Assembly (NCBI GenBank): GCA_031284225.1
Contig: JAITAH010000243.1
Location: forward strand, 1 to 5,057
Length of the DNA: 5,057 nt
Reading direction: 5' to 3'
DNA from: Dysgonamonadaceae bacterium
GTDB taxonomy: Bacteria > Bacteroidota > Bacteroidia > Bacteroidales > Azobacteroidaceae
The notes under the pieces: model-generated
Told to the model about the DNA's origin: nothing
What the model saw: the letters and a program-made list of their open reading frames with translations, nothing else
The model's database searches: none
Shown: positions 1 through 5,057 of the stretch, in pieces
Layout of the letters: each line of letters starts with the position of its first letter
Numbering within the stretch: position 1 is the stretch's first letter
Made by a program: the position numbers and the translations under genes

Positions 1-328
1 GGATCATACCCATTTTGAAATTGTGGTGGAATATCTGTCTTCTCCTTCCATCGAAAGCAGAACCTTGTTGATTGTCGATCCGATGCTGGCTACCGGCGGT
101 TCGCTGGATTTGGCGTATCGGACATTGTTGAAACGCGGCGAACCGAAAGAAATACATATCGCCGCCGTAATTGCCAGCCGGAAAGGAATAGAAAAGGTTC
201 AGGCGCTTTTCCCCTCGGAAAAGACGACGGTTTGGGTGGCGGCCATCGATCCGGAATTGAACAACCGGGCTTATATTGTTCCCGGATTGGGCGATGCCGG
301 CGATTTGGCCTACGGGGAAAAAATATAA
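1..328 (+). CDS. upp: Uracil phosphoribosyltransferase, C-terminal half (5' end outside window)
   Basis: This cytoplasmic pyrimidine-salvage enzyme joins uracil to PRPP to give UMP and pyrophosphate. The reading frame is open from base 2 and gives 108 residues before the TAA at 326-328. The family is usually about 210 residues, so roughly the C-terminal half is present. The PRPP-binding motif DPMLATGGS is at visible residues 26-34 (bases 77-103). The uracil-binding C-terminal signature [11 protein letters not shown] is at visible residues 91-101, and the protein ends normally with YGEKI. The GTG at base 23 is an internal valine codon, not a start: the frame continues upstream as DHTHFEI, which fits the family. 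Nothing looks broken; the gene is simply cut by the window edge. The ruvB start lies one base after the stop, so the two genes are probably co-transcribed. The family assignment rests on the motifs and is firm; the symbol follows from that. Confidence 0.95.
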   Translation, partial: DHTHFEIVVEYLSSPSIESRTLLIVDPMLATGGSLDLAYRTLLKRGEPKEIHIAAVIASRKGIEKVQALFPSEKTTVWVAAIDPELNNRAYIVPGLGDAGDLAYGEKI

Positions 329-329
329 T

Positions 330-1349
330 ATGGAAAATTACAACATACGTTCCAATCAATTGAACGAAAAGGAAAAGGAATTTGAAAACGCATTGCGTCC
401 CTTGTCTTTCATGAGCTTTGGCGGTCAGGATAAGATCGTTGAAAACCTGAAGATTTTTGTGCAGGCCGCCCGGATGCGTTCCGAAGCCCTCGACCATGTT
501 TTGTTGCACGGCCCTCCCGGATTGGGTAAAACGACGCTGTCCAATATTATCGCCAACGAATTGAATGTCGGATTTAAAATCACGTCCGGCCCGGTATTGG
601 ATAAGCCCGGCGATTTGGCGGGAGTGCTGACTTCCCTCCAGAAAAACGATGTCCTGTTTATCGACGAAATCCACCGCTTGAGTCCGGTAGTGGAAGAATA
701 CCTGTATTCGGCGATGGAAGATTACCGCATCGATATTCTGATTGATAAAGGCCCCAGCGCCCGTTCTATCCAAATCGAACTGGAGCCGTTTACGCTGGTC
801 GGCGCGACTACCCGGAGCGGTTTGCTGACTTCTCCTTTGCGGGCGCGTTTCGGTATCAACTTGCATCTGGAATATTACGATGTGGAAACGTTGACGGCCA
901 TCGTAAAACGTTCGGCGGCCATTTTGGATATTCCCTGCGAGGATAATGCGGCGGCGGAAATAGCTTCGCGAAGCAGAGGAACGCCCCGGATTTGCAACGC
1001 TTTACTCCGGCGCGTGCGCGATTTCGCCCAAGTGAAAGGCACCGGAAAAATTGACAAGTCCATTGCCTGCTTTGCATTGGAATCTTTGAACATCGACACA
1101 TACGGCTTGGACGAAATCGACAATAAGATTTTATTGACCATCATGGATAAATTCAACGGCGGCCCGGTGGGATTGACGACGATTGCTACGGCGCTCGGCG
1201 AAGATCCTGGAACGATTGAAGAAGTCTATGAGCCGTTCCTCATCAAAGAAGGATTTATTAAGCGAACGCCGCGGGGACGGGAAGTTACCCTTTTGGCTTA
1301 TTCGCATCTGGGGCGAACGCAGCCGGCGCAACAGGGGGCGTTATTTTAG
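330..1349 (+). CDS. ruvB: Holliday junction branch migration ATPase RuvB
   Basis: RuvB is the hexameric AAA+ motor that, with RuvA, drives branch migration of Holliday junctions before RuvC cleavage. The protein has 339 residues, normal for the family. In order it has the RuvB N-terminal region with FxxFGGQ (27-33), Walker A GPPGLGKT (61-68), Walker B with DEIH (112-115), sensor 1 GATTRSG (158-164), the arginine-finger region LRARFG (170-175), sensor 2 RGTPRI (216-221), and the C-terminal winged-helix DNA-binding domain with [14 protein letters not shown] (291-304) and TPRGR (313-317). All key residues are intact. I chose the ATG at 330. An in-frame ATG at 276 would add 18 residues ([11 protein letters not shown]...) that merely translate the end of upp in another frame and have no counterpart in RuvB. 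No clear Shine-Dalgarno precedes 330, as is usual in Bacteroidetes; the purine-rich GGGGAAAAAA lies just upstream inside upp. The wording of the core ([14 protein letters not shown]) resembles Bacteroidetes RuvB. Confidence 0.97.
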   Translation: MENYNIRSNQLNEKEKEFENALRPLSFMSFGGQDKIVENLKIFVQAARMRSEALDHVLLHGPPGLGKTTLSNIIANELNVGFKITSGPVLDKPGDLAGVLTSLQKNDVLFIDEIHRLSPVVEEYLYSAMEDYRIDILIDKGPSARSIQIELEPFTLVGATTRSGLLTSPLRARFGINLHLEYYDVETLTAIVKRSAAILDIPCEDNAAAEIASRSRGTPRICNALLRRVRDFAQVKGTGKIDKSIACFALESLNIDTYGLDEIDNKILLTIMDKFNGGPVGLTTIATALGEDPGTIEEVYEPFLIKEGFIKRTPRGREVTLLAYSHLGRTQPAQQGALF

Positions 1350-1354
1350 TTTGT

Positions 1355-2830
1355 ATGGCCGGAACAAAATCACTAATAAAAGACAGCGCCATTTACGGCG
1401 GAAGTACCATTCTGGTACGATCTGTCAGTTGGTTGATGACTGCACTGCTTACTTACAACCTTTTACCGAGCGAATTCGGCATGATGAACTATTTGTATGC
1501 TTATACGGCGCTGTTTCTCGTGATACTGACTTTCGGCATGGAAACCGGATTCTTCCGCTTTGCCAATCAAAACGATAAATACAAAGTCGATACCGTTTAT
1601 TCTACTACATTGATTTCGGTGGGAGGATTAGTCGCGTTGTTTTTGGCGGTCTTTTTGATTTTTCTACCGGTTATCCGGCCCATTATCTGGGACGAAGACG
1701 CGCCGATTAACTATATCCGTTTGATTCTGATTATTGTGAGTTTGGATGCGTTCAGCGCCATTCCGTTCGCGTATTTGCGGTATCAAAAGCGGCCGGTAAA
1801 ATTTGGGGCGCTGAAAATTCTTTACATTGCGCTGTATGCGTTTTTTTGCATCTTCTTTTTAGTCGTATGCCCGTGGATAAACCGGCAGGCGCCGTCGGCG
1901 ATCGATTGGTTTTGGCGGGAAGATTTCCGCTTGGGTTATGTATTTGTATCCAATTTGTTGGCTACGAGCATTCAAACCGTTTTCCTGTTTTCCGAATTAA
2001 CCGGATTCCGGTATCGTTTCGACGCTACGCTGGCCAAAAAAATGTTTCGGTATTGCTTTCCGTTAATGTTGATGGGATTGGCGGGCATGTGCAATCAGGT
2101 GGTGGACAAAATCGTTTTTCCGGCGGTTTACCCGGATCATGACGCTTGGAGCAACGAATTGGGTATTTACAACGCCTGTTTCAAAATTGCTATGATTATG
2201 ATGATGTTTACGCAGGCGTTCCGGTATGCCTACGAACCGTTTGTCTTTGAAAAAAGCAAGGAAAAAAATTCCAAACAATCCTACGCCGACGTCATGAAAT
2301 ATTTCATCATTCTCGGCTTATTGGTTTTCCTGGGCGTCCTGCTCTATTTGGATATTATCAAATACTTTATCGGTCCGAAATATTTCGGCGCGCTGGGGAT
2401 TATCCCGGTCGTCCTGATAGGCGAATTGTGTTTTGCCATCTATTTCAATTTGTCGATTTGGTATAAATTATCGGATAAAACCTACTGGGGCGCTGTATTT
2501 TCCTTTATCGGAGCGACGTTTATCATCGTTTTCAACATTATTTTTATTCCGAAATACAGTTATCACGCCTGCGCCTGGGCGTCGCTTGCCGGAAATGGAA
2601 TCATTATGTTGCTTTCGTATTTCATCGGGCAAAAAAATTACCCCATCCGTTACGATTTAAAAACGATTGGAATCTATACCGGTTTGGCCCTGGGTTTATA
2701 TGCCGTTTCCTGTTTTGTCCCCATTTATAATACCTGGCTGCATTTGGGATTTAATACGGCTCTGATCGGAATCTATGTTTTGATTATGTTGAAACGGGAT
2801 TTTTCATTCAATTTTAATAGATTAAGATGA
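1355..2830 (+). CDS. Polysaccharide (lipid-linked oligosaccharide) flippase-like membrane protein, Wzx/MATE-like fold
   Basis: This is a 491-residue integral inner-membrane protein. I count about 14 hydrophobic segments, roughly at 12-35, 44-66, 85-110, 117-139, 151-172, 193-213, 232-255, 270-290, 314-333, 343-366, 380-398, 403-424, 436-456 and 465-480. This is the size and layout of the MVF/polysaccharide-transporter superfamily, whose members flip undecaprenyl-linked sugar units across the inner membrane for O-antigen, capsule or related glycans. Family-like features include the N-terminal amphipathic start (IKDSAIYGGSTIL, 8-20), the conserved FGMETGFFRFA in helix 2 (60-70), and AFRYAYEPFVF (288-298). 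The substrate cannot be read from the sequence. The ATG lies 5 bases after the ruvB stop, so the gene is probably co-transcribed with ruvB. No glycosyltransferase or other sugar gene is next to it, which argues for a housekeeping glycan rather than a variable capsule locus. From memory, a flippase-like gene directly after ruvB is common in Bacteroidales. A role as an unrelated MATE-type exporter is less likely. Confidence 0.85.
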   Translation: MAGTKSLIKDSAIYGGSTILVRSVSWLMTALLTYNLLPSEFGMMNYLYAYTALFLVILTFGMETGFFRFANQNDKYKVDTVYSTTLISVGGLVALFLAVFLIFLPVIRPIIWDEDAPINYIRLILIIVSLDAFSAIPFAYLRYQKRPVKFGALKILYIALYAFFCIFFLVVCPWINRQAPSAIDWFWREDFRLGYVFVSNLLATSIQTVFLFSELTGFRYRFDATLAKKMFRYCFPLMLMGLAGMCNQVVDKIVFPAVYPDHDAWSNELGIYNACFKIAMIMMMFTQAFRYAYEPFVFEKSKEKNSKQSYADVMKYFIILGLLVFLGVLLYLDIIKYFIGPKYFGALGIIPVVLIGELCFAIYFNLSIWYKLSDKTYWGAVFSFIGATFIIVFNIIFIPKYSYHACAWASLAGNGIIMLLSYFIGQKNYPIRYDLKTIGIYTGLALGLYAVSCFVPIYNTWLHLGFNTALIGIYVLIMLKRDFSFNFNRLR

Positions 2831-2831
2831 A

Positions 2832-2873
2832 TATAATCCGCCAAATGTTTTTATATAGATGTGGCGAATTATA
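2832..2873 (+). terminator. Hairpin just after the flippase stop, candidate terminator of the upp-ruvB-flippase transcript
   Basis: TATAATCCGCCA (2832-2843) can pair with TGGCGAATTATA (2862-2873) over 12 positions with a single C-A mismatch, enclosing an 18-base loop. It begins two bases after the TGA at 2828-2830. The downstream sequence is A/T-rich (AAAATAAT) but has no U-run, so this is not a textbook intrinsic terminator. It could instead protect the 3' end of the message. Its position is the main support. Confidence 0.5.
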
Positions 2874-2893
2874 AAATAATGGTTAATTAATTC

Positions 2894-2920
2894 TTATTGC
2901 TTACGCAAGCCGTGCAATAA
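2894..2920. repeat. Perfect 7-bp inverted repeat in the intergenic region
   Basis: TTATTGC (2894-2900) and GCAATAA (2914-2920) are exact reverse complements separated by 13 bases. The spacer adds ACG/CGT (2903-2905 with 2911-2913), and a competing small hairpin GCTT-ACGC-AAGC spans 2899-2910. It lies upstream of the znuA-like promoter, about 17 bases before the -33 box. It could be an RNA hairpin or a protein-binding palindrome; the sequence does not decide which. Confidence 0.4.
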
Positions 2921-2924
2921 AAAA

Positions 2925-2943
2925 CGGCAGATTTATTTTGCCG
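2925..2943. promoter_or_regulatory. CGGCA-N9-TGCCG dyad overlapping the -33 box: candidate operator, or minus-strand terminator
   Basis: CGGCA (2925-2929) and TGCCG (2939-2943) form an exact inverted repeat with a 9-base spacer; G2930-T2938 and A2931-T2937 could extend the stem in RNA. The right arm overlaps the TTTG -33 element at 2937-2940, so a protein bound here would block the promoter of the metal-uptake genes. Placement ahead of a ZnuA-like gene makes a metal-responsive repressor such as Zur or another Fur-family protein a reasonable guess, but I recognise no known box. Read on the minus strand, the stem is followed by six T residues (complement of 2919-2924), so it also looks like an intrinsic terminator for leftward transcription, although no minus-strand gene is supported here. 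Confidence 0.35.
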
Positions 2944-2967
2944 GCATCGAAAGAAATAATACCTTTG
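2937..2967 (+). promoter_or_regulatory. Bacteroidetes-type promoter for the znuA-like operon
   Basis: A -33 element TTTG (2937-2940) is followed, after exactly 19 bases, by TACCTTTG (2960-2967). The latter is a perfect match to the Bacteroidetes -7 consensus TAnnTTTG used by the primary sigma factor of that phylum. Transcription would start at roughly 2972-2976 and give a leader of about 35 bases before the ATG at 3010. It lies in the only long intergenic gap, on the strand of the downstream genes. The start point itself is inferred. Confidence 0.75.
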
Positions 2968-3009
2968 AGACCATTTAATACATTATTAGGATCATGAGTA
3001 AAGCTATCC

Positions 3010-3879
3010 ATGTTTAAAAATCTTCTGTTCATCTCGTTGTCGTTTGCTTTACTGTTGGTCGCCTGTTCCAGACCACCGGTACAAGTGAATCGGATTATGG
3101 TAACCATCGAGCCGCAACGCTATTTTGCGCAACAACTGGCCGGTTCGTTGTTCGAAATTATCACCTTGGTGCCGCCGGGAAGCAGTCCGGAAAGCTACGA
3201 TCCTACGCCGCGCGAAATGGCGCAACTGGCGCAAAGCAAAGCCTATTTCTGCATCGGCCACATCGGTTTTGAACAAGTCTGGTTAGACCGGTTGAAAAGC
3301 GCCCATCCGCAAGTGTTGTTTTTCGATAACAGCCAGGGCGTCGATCTCATATCCGGCAACCATTGCCACGACGGGGAAGCCGGCGCCCATTCGTGTACGT
3401 TGATCGACCCGCATACCTGGTCTTCGCCGCTGCAAGCCCGCATCATTGCTCGGAACATGTTTAACGCTTTATTGGAACTCGACCCCGAACACACGGAAGT
3501 TTACCGGGCAAACTGGGAAAAACTGCAATCGGAAATCGACGAAACCGACCGGACGGTTCGCGCGTATTTAGCGCATTCCTCTCAAAAATCTTTTATTATT
3601 TATCATCCGGCTTTGACCTATTTGGCCCGCGATTACGGTTTACGGCAATATGCCATTGAAACGGAAGGGAAAGAGCCTTCGCCCGAACAATTGAAGCGCT
3701 TAGTGGATTTGGCCGGAAAAGAAGCTATCCGCACGGCCTTTATTCAACAGGAGTTTAACCGGAAAAATGCGGAAATCATCGCCCAAGAAACCGGTTGCCG
3801 CTTAGAAGTGATTCATCCGCTGACTTATCGCTGGCGCGAAGAAGTGATACGCATCGCTAAAATACTGTCCGATGAATAA
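3010..3879 (+). CDS. znuA: Zinc/manganese-type ABC transporter substrate-binding lipoprotein (ZnuA-like)
   Basis: This cluster A-I (ZnuA/TroA family) binding protein captures a divalent metal, probably Zn2+, outside the inner membrane and hands it to an ABC permease. It has 289 residues. The start at 3010 is supported because it gives a complete lipoprotein signal: MFKN, a hydrophobic stretch (5-18) and lipobox LVAC with acylated Cys19. The next Met (30) would lose it. Candidate metal ligands are Glu61 in SPESYDPTPREM, His135 in DPHTW and His199 in YHPALTYLARDYG, with His269 (IHPL) possibly at the site where relatives have Asp. Most ZnuA proteins have His in place of Glu61. Residues 117-129 (NHCHDGEAGAHSC) form a short His/Cys loop like the His-rich metal loop of ZnuA proteins. 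The C-terminal lobe carries KEPSPEQLKRLVDLA (221-235). It overlaps the ATPase gene by 8 bases. Zinc over manganese is inferred from His199; manganese binders usually have Glu there. The symbol is by family resemblance. Confidence 0.88.
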   Translation: MFKNLLFISLSFALLLVACSRPPVQVNRIMVTIEPQRYFAQQLAGSLFEIITLVPPGSSPESYDPTPREMAQLAQSKAYFCIGHIGFEQVWLDRLKSAHPQVLFFDNSQGVDLISGNHCHDGEAGAHSCTLIDPHTWSSPLQARIIARNMFNALLELDPEHTEVYRANWEKLQSEIDETDRTVRAYLAHSSQKSFIIYHPALTYLARDYGLRQYAIETEGKEPSPEQLKRLVDLAGKEAIRTAFIQQEFNRKNAEIIAQETGCRLEVIHPLTYRWREEVIRIAKILSDE

Positions 3880-4501
3880 CGTGCTGGTCGATATTAAACA
3901 GGTAAGCGCCGGTTATAACGGAGAAAAGGTGTTGGACAAGATTTCTTTTCAAATCCGTGAACACGACTTTTGGGGCATTACCGGCCCGAACGGCGGGGGA
4001 AAAACCACGTTAATCAAAGTCATTCTGGGCTTGCTTCCGCCCCTGTCCGGCACGGTGCGGCTGGCGAAAACGCTGAAAAACCGGATCGGTTATATGCCGC
4101 AAACCAATCAGATCGACCGGAAGTTTCCGATCTTAGTTTCCGAAGTCATCGCCTCCGGGTTGTGTTCGGAAAAAGGGATGACTCCCGCTCAGAAAAACGG
4201 GCGCATCCTCGAAACCATTCAATCCATGAATTTACAGGACATCGCCGCCAAACCCATCGGCGAATTGTCCGGCGGACAGTTGCAGCGGACGTTGCTGGCA
4301 AGAGCCGTCATCAACCGTCCTCAACTATTGATTCTCGATGAGCCGAATGCTTACATCGACCAGACTTTTGAAACGTATTTCTACCGGTTGCTGCAAGAAA
4401 TGAATCAAACCGCCGCCATCGTGCTAATTTCGCACGACAGGGATGCGGTGGCTTCTTTAACGAAAGATGTTTTAACGCTTAACGGTAACCGGCATGAATA
4501 A
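3872..4501 (+). CDS. znuC: Metal ABC transporter ATP-binding protein (ZnuC-like)
   Basis: This is the cytoplasmic ATPase that powers metal import with the ZnuA-like protein and a permease. It has 209 residues with all nucleotide-binding motifs: aromatic A-loop Tyr15, Walker A GPNGGGKTT (38-46), Q-loop Gln77 in YMPQ (74-77), signature LSGGQLQR (132-139), Walker B LLILDEP with catalytic Glu157 (152-158), D-loop NAYID (159-163), and switch His188 in ISHD (186-189). It is shorter than E. coli ZnuC (about 250 residues) because it ends soon after the ATPase core and lacks a C-terminal extension. The GGG in Walker A and the Y-x-Q-x-x-x-IDRKFP stretch (74-86) are typical of the zinc/manganese importer ATPases. 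The ATG at 3872 overlaps the znuA stop by 8 bases (ATGAATAA), so translation is probably coupled. An export ATPase is unlikely given the neighbour. Confidence 0.9.
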   Translation: MNNVLVDIKQVSAGYNGEKVLDKISFQIREHDFWGITGPNGGGKTTLIKVILGLLPPLSGTVRLAKTLKNRIGYMPQTNQIDRKFPILVSEVIASGLCSEKGMTPAQKNGRILETIQSMNLQDIAAKPIGELSGGQLQRTLLARAVINRPQLLILDEPNAYIDQTFETYFYRLLQEMNQTAAIVLISHDRDAVASLTKDVLTLNGNRHE

Positions 4502-5057
4502 TTTTCTGTTTTCGTTGAATGTGGTTGCGCCGCTTTTCGTTATCATGGCTGTCGGATACGGGGTGCGGCAAATCCGGTTTGTTTCGGAAGATTTCTTGTC
4601 TCAGTTAAACAAACTCGTCTTCAAGTTTTGTTTGCCCCTGATGTTGTTTCAGGACATCCGCACTTCGTACAAAGGCGATTTTTCAAACACAAAATTGATC
4701 TTTGCCGCCTTAGCCGGGATTTCGGTCATTATTCTGATTTCTTTTCTGATTGTTCCCCTGCTGGTCAAACGAAAAGGGCAACGGGGAAGCATCATTCAAG
4801 GCATTTACCGAAGCAACTTCCTGATTTACGGGCTGCCCTTAGCCACCGGCATGTATGCCGACCAAGCGGTAGCCGTGATTTCTATGCTGATGGGAATTAT
4901 GATTCCGTTTTTCAACGTAGCGGCCGTCGTCATTTTATCGATTTATTCCGAAACGGGCACGCATCGCGTTTCGATGAAAAGCCTGTTGTACGAAATTGTT
5001 ACCAATCCGCTGATTATCGGAACGTTCTTCGGATTATTGGCGGGAATGTTGCAGTTG
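4494..5057 (+). CDS. AEC (auxin efflux carrier) family transporter, N-terminal part (3' end outside window)
   Basis: An open frame runs from the ATG at 4494 to the window edge: 188 residues with no stop. The family is about 300 residues, so roughly 60% is present. It is an inner-membrane secondary transporter; bacterial AEC members move small organic anions such as malate or malonate, but the substrate here is not readable. About six hydrophobic segments are visible, near residues 6-24, 37-56, 66-91, 101-120, 125-151 and 166-187. Family-like motifs are the N-terminal PLFVIMAVGYGVRQ (13-26), KLVFKFCLPLMLFQDI (40-55), the conserved GIYRSNFLIYGLPLA (103-117), and the NPLIIG helix start (171-176), which marks the second half of the fold. 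The start overlaps the znuC stop by 8 bases (ATGAATAA), the same overlap as between znuA and znuC, so it belongs to that operon. It is not a ZnuB-type permease: the YRSNF and NPLIIG motifs point to AEC. Confidence 0.87.
   Translation, partial: MNNFLFSLNVVAPLFVIMAVGYGVRQIRFVSEDFLSQLNKLVFKFCLPLMLFQDIRTSYKGDFSNTKLIFAALAGISVIILISFLIVPLLVKRKGQRGSIIQGIYRSNFLIYGLPLATGMYADQAVAVISMLMGIMIPFFNVAAVVILSIYSETGTHRVSMKSLLYEIVTNPLIIGTFFGLLAGMLQL

Noticed and set aside
276..329. Upstream in-frame start for ruvB
   Set aside because: It would add 18 residues by overlapping the end of upp, with no counterpart in RuvB proteins. The ATG at 330 gives the usual length and N-terminus.
90..866. 258-codon open frame on the minus strand
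   Set aside because: It lies entirely antisense to upp and ruvB, which are both certain from their motifs. Its translation is rich in Arg, Gln and Pro with no recognisable domain, as expected from the reverse of a coding strand.
1183..1578. 131-codon + strand frame spanning the ruvB/flippase junction
   Set aside because: It is an out-of-frame reading of the ruvB end and flippase start, with low-complexity basic sequence and no domain.
2955..2987. AATAAT (2955-2960) and ATTATT (2982-2987) as a metal-regulator palindrome
   Set aside because: The arms are only six A/T bases with a 21-base spacer, which is expected by chance in AT-rich intergenic DNA and matches no box I know.
3970..4341. 123-codon + strand frame inside znuC
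   Set aside because: It is a shadow in another frame of the ATPase gene, whose Walker A, signature and Walker B motifs fix the true frame.
1..5057. Mobile element, CRISPR, tRNA or rRNA genes
   Set aside because: I saw no transposase or integrase motifs, no repeat-spacer series, no terminal repeats and no tRNA-like cloverleaf. Almost all of the window is accounted for by ordinary chromosomal genes.

Overview
This 5,057-base window looks like the chromosome of a member of Bacteroidota, probably Bacteroidales. Three things point that way. The RuvB and Upp sequences read like that phylum's versions. The one promoter I can find has the phylum's characteristic form, TTTG then TAnnTTTG. The gene starts have essentially no Shine-Dalgarno sequences. 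Base composition is moderate, roughly 45-50% GC by eye. All six genes I support are on the + strand. Nothing in the window looks like a phage, insertion sequence, CRISPR array or RNA gene.

Left block (1-2830): three tightly packed genes that probably share a transcript. They are the C-terminal half of uracil phosphoribosyltransferase (upp, cut by the window edge), ruvB (Holliday-junction branch-migration ATPase), and a 14-helix membrane protein of the Wzx/MATE-like polysaccharide flippase family. Gaps are 1 and 5 bases. The grouping mixes pyrimidine salvage, DNA repair and envelope glycan export, so the genes are probably transcribed together without sharing a pathway.

Intergenic region (2831-3009): this is the only sizeable non-coding stretch. 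It holds a hairpin just after the flippase stop, a second dyad, and a third dyad (CGGCA...TGCCG). The third dyad overlaps the -33 box of a very good Bacteroidetes-type promoter, TTTG-N19-TACCTTTG, which would drive the next block. The arrangement suggests a regulated promoter, plausibly controlled by metal.

Right block (3010-5057): a zinc/manganese-type ABC importer pair, a ZnuA-like lipoprotein and a ZnuC-like ATPase. An AEC-family (auxin efflux carrier-like) membrane transporter follows and is cut by the right edge. Both junctions in this block are the same eight-base overlap, ATGAATAA, which suggests translational coupling. The permease (ZnuB) that the importer needs is not in the window, and the AEC gene sits where it might be expected. 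The binding protein has Glu where most ZnuA proteins have the first metal-ligand His, and it carries a short His/Cys loop.

I found no convincing previously undescribed system. The points most worth following up are the ZnuA-ZnuC-AEC arrangement, the altered metal site, and the dyad-overlapped promoter.
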